Source: Hydractinia symbiolongicarpus
Taxonomy: Eukaryota; Cnidaria; Hydrozoa; Anthoathecata; Hydractiniidae
Length of the DNA stretch: 64,000 bases
Reading direction: 5' to 3'
Assembly: GCF_029227915.1 (NCBI RefSeq)
Contig: NC_079875.1
Coordinates: forward strand, 41,189,201 to 41,253,200
In this document: positions 22,621 to 33,628 of the stretch, piece after piece
How the letters are laid out: the number at the start of each line of letters is the position of its first letter
Position numbering within the stretch: the first letter of the stretch is position 1
Position numbers and translations under genes: made by a program
Notes under the pieces: generated by a model
Database searches by the model: none
What the model was told of the DNA's origin: nothing
Seen by the model: the letters and a program-made list of their open reading frames with translations, nothing else

Positions 22621-25400
22621 AGTGGTGAATTAATAATTTAAAAAATCATTCGGGAAATGAGTTTACACCCTGGGTACTTTCTTTGTATACTTTTGACTTT
22701 ACAGGCCGAGTCCGGGATTTACGGGAAATCGCAGGTTTTCGTTTGCCGGCGATTAAACTTCTTTTATTCAGCGTCTCATCAAAAATGAAAACAAGTTTAA
22801 AGACTGCAAGTCTCATGCGTTTTAGTGGTGAAAAAATAATTTAAAAAATCGTTCGGGAAATGAGTTTACTCCCTGGGTACTTTCTTTGTATACTTTTGAC
22901 TATACGGGCCAAGCCCGGGATTTACGGGAAATCGCGGGTTTTCGTTTGCCGGCGATTAAACATCTTTTATTCAGCGTCTCATCAAAAATGAAAACATTTT
23001 TGAAAACTACAAGTGTCATGCGTTTTAGTGGTGAAATAATAATTTAAAAAATCGTTTGGGAAATGAGTTTACTCCCTGGGTACTTTCTTTGTATACTTTT
23101 GACTATACGGACCGAGTTCGGGATTTACGGGAAATCGCAGGTTTTTGTTTGCCGGCGATTAAACCTCTTTTATTAAGCGTCTCATCAAAAATAAAAACAG
23201 TTTTGAAAACTACAAGTCTCTTGCGTTTTAGTGGTGAAAAAAAAATTTAAAAAATCGTTCGGGAAATGAGTTTACTCCCTGGGTACTTTCTTTTTATACT
23301 TTTGACTATACGGGCCAAGCCCGGGATTTACGGGAAATCGCGGGTTTTCGTTTGCCGGCGATTAAACATCTTTTATTCAGCGTCTCATCAAAAATGAAAA
23401 CATTTCTGAAAACTACAAGTCTCAAGCGTTTTAGTGGTGAAAAAATAATTTAAAAAATAGTTCGGGAAATGAGTTTACTCCCTGGGTACTTTCTTTGTAT
23501 ACTTTTGACTATACGGGCCGAGTTCGGGATTTACGGGAAATCGCGGGTTTTCGTTTGCCGGCGATTAAACTTCTTTTATTCAGCATCTCATCAAAAATGA
23601 AAACATTTTTAAAAACTACAAGTCTCATGGGCTTTAGTGGTGAAATAATAATTAAAAAAATCGTTTGGGAAATGAGTTTACTCCCTGGGTACTTTCTTTG
23701 TATACTTTTGACTATACGGACCGAGTTTGGGATTTACGGGAAATCGCAGGTTTTTGTTTGCCGGCGATTAAACCTCTTTTATTAAGCGTCTCATCAAAAA
23801 TAAAAACAGTTTTGAAAACTACAAGTCTCTTGCGTTTTAGTGGTGAAAAAAAAATTTAAAAAATCGTTCAAGAAATGAGTTTACTCCCTGGGTACTTTCT
23901 TTGTATACTTTTGACTATACGGGCCGAGCCCAGGATTTACGGGAAATCGCGAGTTTTCGTTTGCCGGCGATTAAACTTCTTTTATTCAGCGTCTCATCAA
24001 AAATGAAAACAATTTTAAAAACTACAAGTCTTATGCGTTTTATTGGTGAAAAAATAATTTAAAAAATCGTTCTGGAAATGAGTTTACTCACATGGTACTT
24101 TCTTTGTATATATTCGACTATACGGGCCAAGCCCGGGATTTACGGGAAATCGCAGGTTTTCGTTTGCCGGCGATTAAACCACTTTCATTAAGCGTCTCAT
24201 CAAAAATGAAAACATTTCTGAAAACTACAAGTCTCATGCGTTTTAGTGGTAAAAAAGTAATTTAAAAAATCGGTCGGGAAATGAGTTTACTCCCTGGGTA
24301 CTTTCTTTCTATACTTTTGACTATACGGGCCGAGTCCGGGATTTACGGGAAGTCGCGGGTTTTCGTTTGCCGGCGATTAAATTTCTTTTATTCAGCGTCT
24401 CATCAAAAATGAAAACATTTTTAAAAACTACAAATCTCATGGGCTTTAGTGGTGAAAAAATAATTTAAAAAATCGTTCGGGAAATGAGTTTACACCCTGG
24501 GTACTTTCTTTGTATACTTTTGACTATACGGGCCGAGTCCGGGATTTACGGGAAATCGCAGGTTTTCGTTTGCCGGCAATTAAACATCTTTTATTCAGCG
24601 TCTCATCAGAAATGAAAACATTTTTGAAAACTACAAGTCTCATGCGTTTTAGTGGTGAAAAAATAATTTAAAAAATCGTTCGGGAAATGAGTTTACTCCC
24701 TGGGTACTTTCTTTGTATACTTTTGATTATACGGGCCAAGCCCGGGATTTACGGGAAATGGCGGGTTTTCGTTTGCCGGCAATTGAACTTCTTTTATTCA
24801 GTGTCTCATCAAAATGAAAACATTTTTGAAAACTACAAGTCTCATGCGTTTTAGTGGTGAAAAGATAATTTAAAAAATTGTTTTGGAAATGAGTTTACTC
24901 ACAGGGTACTTTCTTTGTATACATTCGACTATACGGGCCAAGCCCGGGATTCACGGGAAATCGCGGGTTTTCGTTTGCCGGCGATTAAACCACTTTCATT
25001 AATCGTCTTATCAAAAATGAAAACATTTCTGAAAACTACAAGTCTCACGCGTTTTAGTGGTGAAAAAATAATTTAAAAAATCGTTCGGGAAATGAGTTTA
25101 CTCCCTGGGTACTTTCTTTGTATTCTTTTGACTACACGGGCCGAGTCCGGGATTTACGGGAAGTTGCGGCTTTTCGTTTGCCGGCGATTAAACTTCCTTA
25201 ATTCAGCGTCTCATCAAAAATAAAAACATTTTTAAAAACTACAAGTCTCATGCGTTTTAGTGGTGAAAAAATAATTTAAAAAATCGTTCGGGAAATGAGT
25301 TTACTCCCTGGTTACTTTCTTTGTATACTTTTGATTATGCAGGCCGAGTCCGGGGTTTACGGGAAATGGCGGGATTTCGTTTGCCGGGGATTATACTTTT
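22592..25400. repeat. Degraded continuation and change of monomer vocabulary
   Basis: Up to about 23,860 this repeats the 18.3-19.0 kb unit (landmarks at 23,056 and 18,392 are 23 monomers apart after the 5-bp deletion). The last ACGGACCGAG monomer is at about 23,715. From about 24.2 kb monomers look more heterogeneous, with many single-copy substitutions and a one-base deletion at about 24,811 (CAAAATGAAAAC). The first CTCACGCG (about 25,045) and first GATTATGC with CCGGGGTTTAC (about 25,333) appear here; both then run to the end of the window. Confidence 0.82.
23522..23538 (+). promoter_or_regulatory. CENP-B-box-like 17-mer (representative, imperfect)
   Basis: The sequence is G, TTCG, seven bases GGATTTA, CGGG, A. 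The CENP-B box core defined in mammals is TTCG, four bases, A, two bases, CGGG. This site keeps both four-base ends at the right spacing but has T where the central A is needed, so 8 of 9 core positions match. It exists only in monomers with the GAGTTCGGG variant, which are frequent from about 1.7 to 24 kb and rare to the right, where GAGTCCGGG replaces it. Function is not shown; the match may be chance in a GC-rich core. Confidence 0.3.
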
Positions 25401-26972
25401 TTTATTCAGCGTCTCATCAAAAATGAAAACATTTTTGAAAACTACAAGTCTCATGGGCTTTAGTGGTGAAATATTAATTTAAAAAATCGTTTGGGAAATG
25501 AGTTTACTCCCTGGGTACTTTCTTTGTATACTTTTGACTATACGGGCCGAGTCCGGGATTTACGGGAAATCGCAGGTTTTCGTTTGCCGGCGATTAAACT
25601 TCTTTTATTCAGCGTCTCATCAAAAATGAAAAATTTTTTGAAAACTACAAGTCTCATGCGTTTTAGTGGTGAAAAAATAATATAAAAAATCGTTCGGGAA
25701 ATGAGTTTACTCCCTGGGTACTTTCTTTGTATACTTTTGACTATACGGGCCGAGTCCGGGATTTACGGGAAATCGCAGGTTTTCGTTTGCCGGCGATTGA
25801 ACTTCTTTTATTCACCGTCTCATCAAAAATGAAAAAATGTTTGAAAACTACAAGTCTCATGCGTTTTAGTGGTGAAACAATAATATAAAAAATCGTTCGG
25901 GAAATGAGTTTACTCCCTGGGTACTTTCCTTGTATACTTTTGACTATACGGGCCAAGCCCGGGATTTACGGGAAATGGCGGGTTTTCCTTTGCCGGCGAT
26001 TAAACTTCTTTTATTCAGCGTCTCATCAAAAATGAAAACATTTTTAAAAACTACAAGTCTCATGGGCTTTAGTGGTGAAATATTAATTTAAAAATTCGTT
26101 TTGGAAATGAGTTTACTCACAGGGTACTTTCTTTGTATACGTTCGACTATACGGGCCAAGCCCGGGATTCACGGGAAATCGCGGGTTTTCGTTTGCCGGC
26201 GATTAAACTACTTTCATTAAGCGTCTCATCAAAAATGAAAACATTTCTGAAAACTACAAGTCTCACGCGTTTTAGTGGTGAAAAAATAATTTAAAAAATC
26301 GTTCGGGAAATGAGTTTACTCCCTGGGTACTTTCTTTGTATACTTTTGATTATGCGGGCCGAGTCCGGGGTTTACAGGAAATGGCGGGTTTTCGTATGCC
26401 GGGGATTATACTTCTTTTATTCAGCGTCTCATCAAAAATGAAAACATTTTTGAAAACTACAAGTCTCATGGGCTTTAGTGGTGAAATATTAATTTAAAAA
26501 ATCGTTTGGTAAATGAGTTTACTCCCTGGGTACTTTCTTTGTATACTTTTGACTATACGGGCCGAGTCCGGGATTTACGGGAAATCGCAGGTTTTCGTTT
26601 GCCGGCGATTAAACTTCTTTTATTCAGCGTCTCATCAAAAATGAAAAAATTTTTGAAAACTACAAGTCTCATGCGTTTTAGTGGTGAAAAAATAATTTAA
26701 AAAATCGTTCGGGAAATGAGTTTACACCCTGGGTACTTTCTTTGTATACTTTTGACTATACGGGCCGAGTCCGGGATTTACGGGAAATCGTAGGTTTTCG
26801 TTTGCCGCCGATTAAACTTCTTTTATTCAGCGTCTCATCAAAAATGAAAACATTTTTGAAAACTGCAAGTCTCATGCGTTTTAGTGGTGAAAAGATAATT
26901 TAAAAAATCGTTTTGGAAATGAGTTTACTCACAGGGTTCTTTCTTTGTATACATTCGACTATACGGGCCAAG

Positions 26973-26997
26973 CCCGCGATTTACGGGAAATCGCGGG
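26973..26997. other. Perfect 10-bp inverted repeat in the GC core (representative)
   Basis: CCCGCGATTT, a 5-nt loop ACGGG, then AAATCGCGGG: the arms are exact reverse complements. The common monomer form has CCCGGGATTT, which leaves one mismatch; here a G-to-C change restores full pairing. Flanking AAG and TTT would extend the stem by three pairs in RNA, one a G-U. The same perfect form is at 29,002-29,026, 29,814-29,838, 31,032-31,056, 34,482-34,506 and 36,106-36,130. Confidence 0.9.
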
Positions 26998-28181
26998 TTT
27001 TCGTTTGCCGGCGATTAAACCACTTTCATTAAGCGTCTCATCAAAAATGAAAACATTTCTGAAAACTACAAGTCGCATGCGTTTTAGTGGGGAAAAAATA
27101 ATTTAAAAAATCTTTCGGGAAATGAGTTTACTCCCTAGGTACTTTCTTTGTATACTTTTGAATATACGGGCCGAGTCCGGGATTTACGGGAAATCGCGGG
27201 TTTTCGTTTGCCGGCGTTTAAACTTCTTTTATTCAGCGTCTCATCAAAAATGATAACATTTTTAAAAACTACAAGTCTCATGGGCGTTAGTGGTGAAATA
27301 TTAATTTAAAAAATCGTTTGGGAAATGAGTTTACTCCCTGGGTACTTTCTTTGTATACTTTTGACTATACTGGCCGAGTCCGGGATTTACGGAAAATCGC
27401 AGGTTTTCGTTTGCCGGCGATTAAACTTCTTTTATTCAGCGTCTCATCAAAAATGAAAACATTTTTGAAAACTACAAGTCTCATGCGTTTTAGTGGTGAA
27501 AAAATAAATTAAAAAATCGTTCGGGAAATGAGTTTACTCTCTGGGTACTTTCTTTGTATACTTTTGACTGTACGGGCCAAGCCCGGGATTTACGGGAAAT
27601 GGCGGGTTTTCGTTTGCCGGCGATTAAACTTCTTTTATTCAGCGTCTCATCAAAAACGAAAACATTTTTAAAAACTACAAGTCTCATGGGATTTAGTGGT
27701 GAAAAAATAATTTAAAAAATCGTTCGGGAAATGAGTTTACTCCCTGGGTACTTTCTTTGTATACTTTTGATTATGCGGGCCGAGTCCGGGGTTTACGGGA
27801 AATGGCGGGTTTTCGTTTGCCGGGGATTATACTTCTTTTATTCAGCGTCTCATCAGAAATGAAAACATTTTTGAAAACTACAAGTCTCATGGGCTTTAGT
27901 GGTGAAATATTAATTTAAAAAATCGTTCGGGAAATGAGTTTACTCCCTGGGTACTTTCTTTGTATACTTTTGACTATACGGGCCGAGTCCGGGATTTACG
28001 GGAAATCGCAGATTTTCGTTTGCCGGCGATTAAACTTCTTTTATTCAGCGTCTCATCAAAAATGAAAAAATTTTTGAAAACTACAAGTCTCATGCATTTT
28101 AGTGGTGAAAAAATAATATAAAAAATCGTTCGGGAAATGAGTTTACTGCCTAGGTACTTTCTTTGTATACTTTTGACTATA

Positions 28182-28193
28182 CGGGTTAACCCG
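28182..28193. other. Private 12-bp palindrome
   Basis: CGGGTTAACCCG, a perfect palindrome arising where the usual CGGGCCAAGCCCGGG has lost one base and changed CCAAG to TTAA. The matching monomer 20 units to the right (about 32,240) has the usual sequence, so this is a change private to this copy. Confidence 0.85.
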
Positions 28194-28669
28194 GGATTTA
28201 CGGGAAATGGCGGGTTTTCGTTTGCCGGCGATTAAACTTCTTTTATTCAGCGTCTCATCAAAAACGAAAACATTTTTAAAAACTACAAGTCTCATGGGCT
28301 TTAGTGGTGAAATATTAATTTAAAAAATCGTTTTGGAAATGGGTTTACTCACAGGGTACTTTCTTTGTATACGTTCGACTATACGGGCCAAGCCCGGGAT
28401 TCACGGGAAATCGCGGGTTTTCGTTTGCCGGCGATTAAACCACTTTCATTAAGCGTCTCATCAAAAATGAAAACATTTCTGAAAACTACAAGTCTCACGC
28501 GTTTTAGTGGTAAAAAAATAATTTAAAAAATCGTTCGGGAAATGAGTTTACTCCCTGGGTACTTTCTTTGTATACTTTTGACTACACGGGCCGAGTCCGA
28601 GATTTACGGGAAGTCGCGGGTTTTCGTTTGCCGGCGATTAAACTTCTTTAATTCAGCGTCTCATTAAAA

Positions 28670-30267
28670 ATGAAAACATTTTTAAAAACTACAAGTCTCA
28701 TGGGCTTTAGTGGTGAAATAATAATTTAAAAAATCGTTCGGGAAATGAGTTTACACCCTGGGTACTTTCTTTGTATACTTTTGACTATACGGGCCGAGTC
28801 CAGGATTTACGGGAAATCGTAGGTTTTCGTTTGCCGCCGATTAAACTTCTTTTATTCAGCGTCTCATCAAAAATGAAAACATTTTTGAAAACTGCAAGTC
28901 TCATGCGTTTTAGTGGTGAAAAGATAATTTAAAAAATCGTTTTGGAAATGAGTTTACTCACAGGGTACTTTCTTTGTATACATTCGACTATAGGGGCCAA
29001 GCCCGCGATTTACGGGAAATCGCGGGTTTTCGTTTGCCGGCGATTAAACAACTTTCATTAAGCGTCTCATCAAAAATGAAAACATTTCTGAAAACTACAA
29101 GTCGCATGCGTTTTGGTGGTGAAAAAATAATTTAAAAAATCGTTCGGGAAATGATTTTACTCCCTGGGTACTTTCTTTGTATACTTTTGAATATACGGGC
29201 CGAGTCCGGGATTTACGGGAAATCGCGGGTTTTCGTTTGCCGGCGTTTAAACTTCTTTTATTCAGCGTCTCATCAAAAATGAAAACATTTTTAAAAACTA
29301 CAAGTCTCATGGGCGTTAGTGGTGAAATATTAATTTAAAAAATCGTTTTGGAAATGAGTTTACTCCCTGGGTACTTTCTTTGTATACTTTTGACTATACT
29401 GGCCGAGTCCGGGATTTACGGGAAATCGCAGGTTTTTGTTTGCCGGCGATTAAACTTCTTTTATTCAGCGTCTCATAAAAAATGAAAACATTTTTAAAAA
29501 CTACAAGTCTCATGGGCTTTAGTGGTGAAATAATAATTTAAAAAATCGTTCGGGAAATGAGTTTACACCCTGGGTACTTTCTTTGTATACTTTTGACTAT
29601 ACGGGCCGAGTCCAGGATTTACGGGAAATCGTAGGTTTTCGTTTGCCGCCGATTAAACTTCTTTTATTCAGCGTCTCATCAAAAATGAAAACATTTTTGA
29701 AAACTGCAAGTCTCATGCGTTTTAGTGGTGAAAAGATAATTTAAAAAATCGTTTTGGAAATGAGTTTACTCACAGGGTACTTTCTTTGTATACATTCGAC
29801 TATAGGGGCCAAGCCCGCGATTTACGGGAAATCGCGGGTTTTCGTTTGCCGGCGATTAAACCACTTTCATTAAGCGTCTCATCAAAAATGAAAACATTTC
29901 TGAAAACTACAAGTCGCATGCGTTTTGGTGGTGAAAAAATAATTTAAAAAATCGTTCGGGAAATGATTTTACTCCCTGGGTACTTTCTTTTTATACTTTT
30001 GAATATACGGGCCGAGTCCGGGATTTACGGGAAATCGCGGGTTTTCGTTTGCCGGCGTTTAAACTTCTTTTATTCAGCGTCTCATCAAAAATGAAAACAT
30101 TTTTAAAAACTACAAGTCTCATGGGCGTTAGTGGTGAAATATTAATTTAAAAAATCGTTTGGGAAATGAGTTTACTCCCTGGGTACTTTCTTGGTATACT
30201 TTTGACTATACTGGCCGAGTCCGGGATTTACGGGAAATCGCAGGTTTTTGTTTGCCGGCGATTAAAC
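28670..30267. repeat. 4-monomer unit (812 bp), two tandem copies
   Basis: The first copy starts at about 28,670 and the second at about 29,482, ending at about 30,267. Shared rare variants are GTCCAGGATTTAC with GTAGG and TTGCCGCCGATT (about 28,800-28,835 and 29,612-29,647), CTATAGGGGCC, CCCGCGATTTACGGG, AGTCGCATGCG and GGCGTTTAAAC. Only isolated substitutions were seen (for example AAACAACTTTC at about 29,045 against AAACCACTTTC). The second copy breaks off inside the conserved GGCGATTAAAC and continues directly as the next block. Confidence 0.88.
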
Positions 30268-31800
30268 CACTTTCATTAAGCGTCTCATCAAAAATGAAAA
30301 CATTTCTGAAAACTACAAGTCGCATGCGTTTTGGTGGTGAAAAAATAATTTAAAAAATCGTTCGGGAAATGATTTTACTCCCTGGGTACTTTCTTTGTAT
30401 ACTTTTGAATATACGGGCCGAGTCCGGGATTTACGGGAAATCGCGGGTTTTCGTTTGCCGGCGTTTAAACTTCTTTTATTCAGCGTCTCATCAAAAATGA
30501 AAACATTTTTAAAAACTACAAGTCTCATGGGCGTTAGTGGTGAAATATTAATTTAAAAAATCGTTTGGGAAATGAGTTTACTCCCTGGGTACTTTCTTTG
30601 TATACTTTTGACTATACTGGCCGAGTCCGGGATTTACGGGAAATCGCAGGTTTTTGTTTGCCGGCGATTAAACTTCTTTTATTCAGCGTCTCATAAAAAA
30701 TGAAAACATTTTTGAAAACTACAAGTCTCATGCGTTTTAGTGGTGAAAAAATAAATTAAAAAATCGTTCGGGAAATGAGTTTACTCTCTGGGTACTTTCT
30801 TTGTATACTTTTGACTGTACGGGCCAAGCCCGGGATTTACGGGAAATGGCGGGTTTTCGTTTGCCGGCGATTAAACATCTTTTATTCAGCGTCTCATCAA
30901 AAACGAAAACATTTTTAAAAACTACAAGTCTCATGGGCTTTAGTGGTGAAAAAATAATTTAAAAAATCGTTCGGGAAATGAGTTTACTCACAGGGTACTT
31001 TCTTTGTATACATTCGACTATAGGGGCCAAGCCCGCGATTTACGGGAAATCGCGGGTTTTCGTTTGCCGGCGATTAAACCACTTTCATTAAGCGTCTCAT
31101 CAAAAATGAAAACATTTCTGAAAACTACAAGTCGCATGCGTTTTGGTGGTGAAAAAATAATTTAAAAAATCGTTCGGGAAATGATTTTACTCCCTGGGTA
31201 CTTTCTTTGTATACTTTTGAATATACGGGCCGAGTCCGGGATTTACGGGAAATCGCGGGTTTTCGTTTGCCGGCGTTTAAACTTCTTTTATTCAGCGTCT
31301 CATCAAAAATGAAAACATTTTTAAAAACTACAAGTCTCATGGGCGTTAGTGGTGAAATATTAATTTAAAAAATCGTTTGGGAAATGAGTTTACTCCCTGG
31401 GTACTTTCTTTGTATACTTTTGACTATACTGGCCGAGTCCGGGATTTACGGGAAATCGCAGGTTTTTGTTTGCCGGCGATTAAACTTCTTTTATTCAGCG
31501 TCTCATAAAAAATGAAAACATTTTTGAAAACTACAAGTCTCATGCGTTTTAGTGGTGAAAAAATAAATTAAAAAATCGTTCGGGAAATGAGTTTACTCTC
31601 TGGGTACTTTCTTTGTATACTTTTGACTGTACGGGCCAAGCCCGGGATTTACGGGAAATGGCGGGTTTTCGTTTGCCGGCGATTAAACATCTTTTATTCA
31701 GCGTCTCATCAAAAACGAAAACATTTTTAAAAACTACAAGTCTCATGGGCTTTAGTGGTGAAAAAATAATTTAAAAAATCGTTCGGGAAATGAGTTTACT
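30268..31800. repeat. 4-monomer unit (812 bp), second pair
   Basis: About 30,268-30,988 recurs at about 31,080-31,800 with no difference noticed by eye. It begins with CCACTTTCATTAAGCG and AGTCGCATGCG, continues through GGCGTTTAAAC and ATGGGCGTTAGTGG, and ends with TCTCTGGG, GACTGTACGGGCC and AAAAACGAAAAC. Part of it is shared with the preceding 812-bp unit, so the two 4-monomer units overlap in content but are joined in a different register. Confidence 0.87.
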
Positions 31801-33120
31801 CCCTGGGTACTTTCTTTGTATACTTTTGATTATGCGGGCCGAGTCCGGGGTTTACGGGAAATGGCGGGTTTTCGTTTGCCGGGGATTATACTTCTTTTAT
31901 TCAGGGTCTCATCAAAAATGAAAACATTTTTGAAAACTGCAAGTCTCATGGGCTTTAGTGGTGAAATATTAATTTAAAAAATCGTTTGGGAAATGAGTTT
32001 ACTCCCTGGGTACTTTCTTTGTATACTTTTGACTATACAGGCCGAGTCCGGGATTTACGGGAAATCGCAGGTTTTCGTTTGCCAGCGATTAAACTTCTTT
32101 TATTCAGCGTCTCATCAAAAATGAAAAAATTTTTGAAAACTACAAGTCTCATGCATTTTAGTGGTGAAAAAATAATATAAAAAATCGTTCGGGAAATGAG
32201 TTTACTCCCTGGGTACTTTCTTTGTATACTTTTGACTATACGGGCCAAGCCCGGGATTTACGGGAAATGGCGGGTTTTCGTTTGCCGGTGATTAAACTTC
32301 TTTTATTCAGCGTCTCATCAAAAACGATAACATTTTTAAAAACTACAAGTGTCATGGGATTTAGTGGTGAAATATTAATTTAAAAAATCGTTTTGGAAAT
32401 GAGTTTACTCACAGGGTACTTTCTTTGTATACGTTCGACTATACGGGCCAAGCCCGGGATTCACGGGAAATCGCGGGTTTTCGTTTGCCGGCGATTAAAC
32501 CACTTTCATTAAGCGTCTCATCAAAAATGAAAACATTTCTGAAAACTACAAGTCTCACGCGTTTTATGGTGAAAAAATAATTTAAAAAATCGTTCGGGAA
32601 ATGAGTTTACTCCCTGGGTACTTTCTTTGTATACTTTTGACTACACGGGCCGAGTCCGAGATTTACGGGAAGTCGCGGGTTTTCGTTTGCCGGCGATTAA
32701 GCTTCTTTAATTCAGCGTCTCATTAAAAATGAAAACATTTTTAAAAACTACAAGTCTCATGGGTTTTAGTGGTGAAATAATAATTTAAAAAATCGTTCGG
32801 GAAATGAGTTTACACCCTGGGTACTTTCTTTGTATACTTTTTACTATACGGGCCGAGTCCGGGATTTACGGGAAATCGTAGGTTTTCGTTTGCCGGCGAT
32901 TAAACTTCTTTTATTCAGCGTCTCATCAAAAATGAAAACATTTTTGAAAACTGCAAGTCTCATGCGGTTTAGTGGTGAAAAGATAATTTAAAAAATCGTT
33001 TTGGAAATGAGTTTACTCACAGGGTACTTTCTTTGTATACATTCGACTATACGGGCCGAGTCCGCGATTTACGGGAAATCGCGGGTTTTCGTTTGCCGGC
33101 GATTAAACCACTTTCATTAA

Positions 33121-33628
33121 GCGTCTCATCAAAAATGAAAACATTTCTGAAAACTACAAGTGGCATGCGTTTTAGTGGGGAAAAAATAATTTAAAAAATC
33201 GTTCGGGAAATGAGTTTACTCCCTGGGTACTTTCTTTGTATACTTTTGAATATACGGGCGGAGTCCGGGATTTACGGGAAATCGCGGGTTTTCGTTTGCC
33301 GGCGTTTAAACTTCTTTTATTCAGCGTCTCATCAAAAATGAAAACATTTTTAAAAACTACAAGTCTCATGGGCTTTAGTGGTGAAATATTAATTTAAAAA
33401 ATCGTTTGGGAAATGAGTTTACTCCCTGGGTACTTTCTTTGTATACTTTTGACTATACTGGCCGAGTCCGGGATTTACGGGAAATCGCAGGTTTTCGTTT
33501 GCCGGCGATTAAACTTCTTTTATTCAGCGTCTCATCAAAAATGAAAACATTTTTGAAAACTACAAGTCTCATGGGCTTTAGTGGTGAAATATTAATTTAA
33601 AAAATCGTTTTGGAAATGAGTTTACTCA
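33121..33628. repeat. Linking monomers
   Basis: Two to three monomers with AGTGGCATGCG, TTTAGTGGGG, GGCGTTTAAAC and then AATATTAATTT. The TTTAGTGGGG variant recurs at about 34,589, 36,213 and 37,228, so this is a diverged forerunner of the next block. Confidence 0.75.

Larger units (their letters stand above)
25401..28669. repeat. Monomers in 5- and 7-monomer spaced relationships
   Basis: A distinctive GGGGATTATAC variant (replacing GGCGATTAAAC) sits at 25,386, 26,401 and 27,822, spacings of 5 and 7 monomers, each followed by a TCATGGGCTTTAG monomer with AATATTAATTT. This shows loose HOR relationships without a clean tandem unit. A private palindrome at 28,182 is listed separately. No coding or unique sequence is present. 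Confidence 0.8.
27470..33120. repeat. Segment repeated 20 monomers apart (~4,059 bp)
   Basis: About 27,470-29,060 matches about 31,530-33,120. Paired landmarks include TCTCTGGG with GACTGTACGGGCC (about 27,537 and 31,596), GGGGATTATAC (27,822 and 31,881), ATGCATTTTAG (about 28,091 and 32,150), and CTACACGGGCCGAGTCCGAG. Differences are more frequent than in the other pairs, so this is an older duplication. Younger 812-bp duplications fill the interval between the two copies. Confidence 0.78.
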
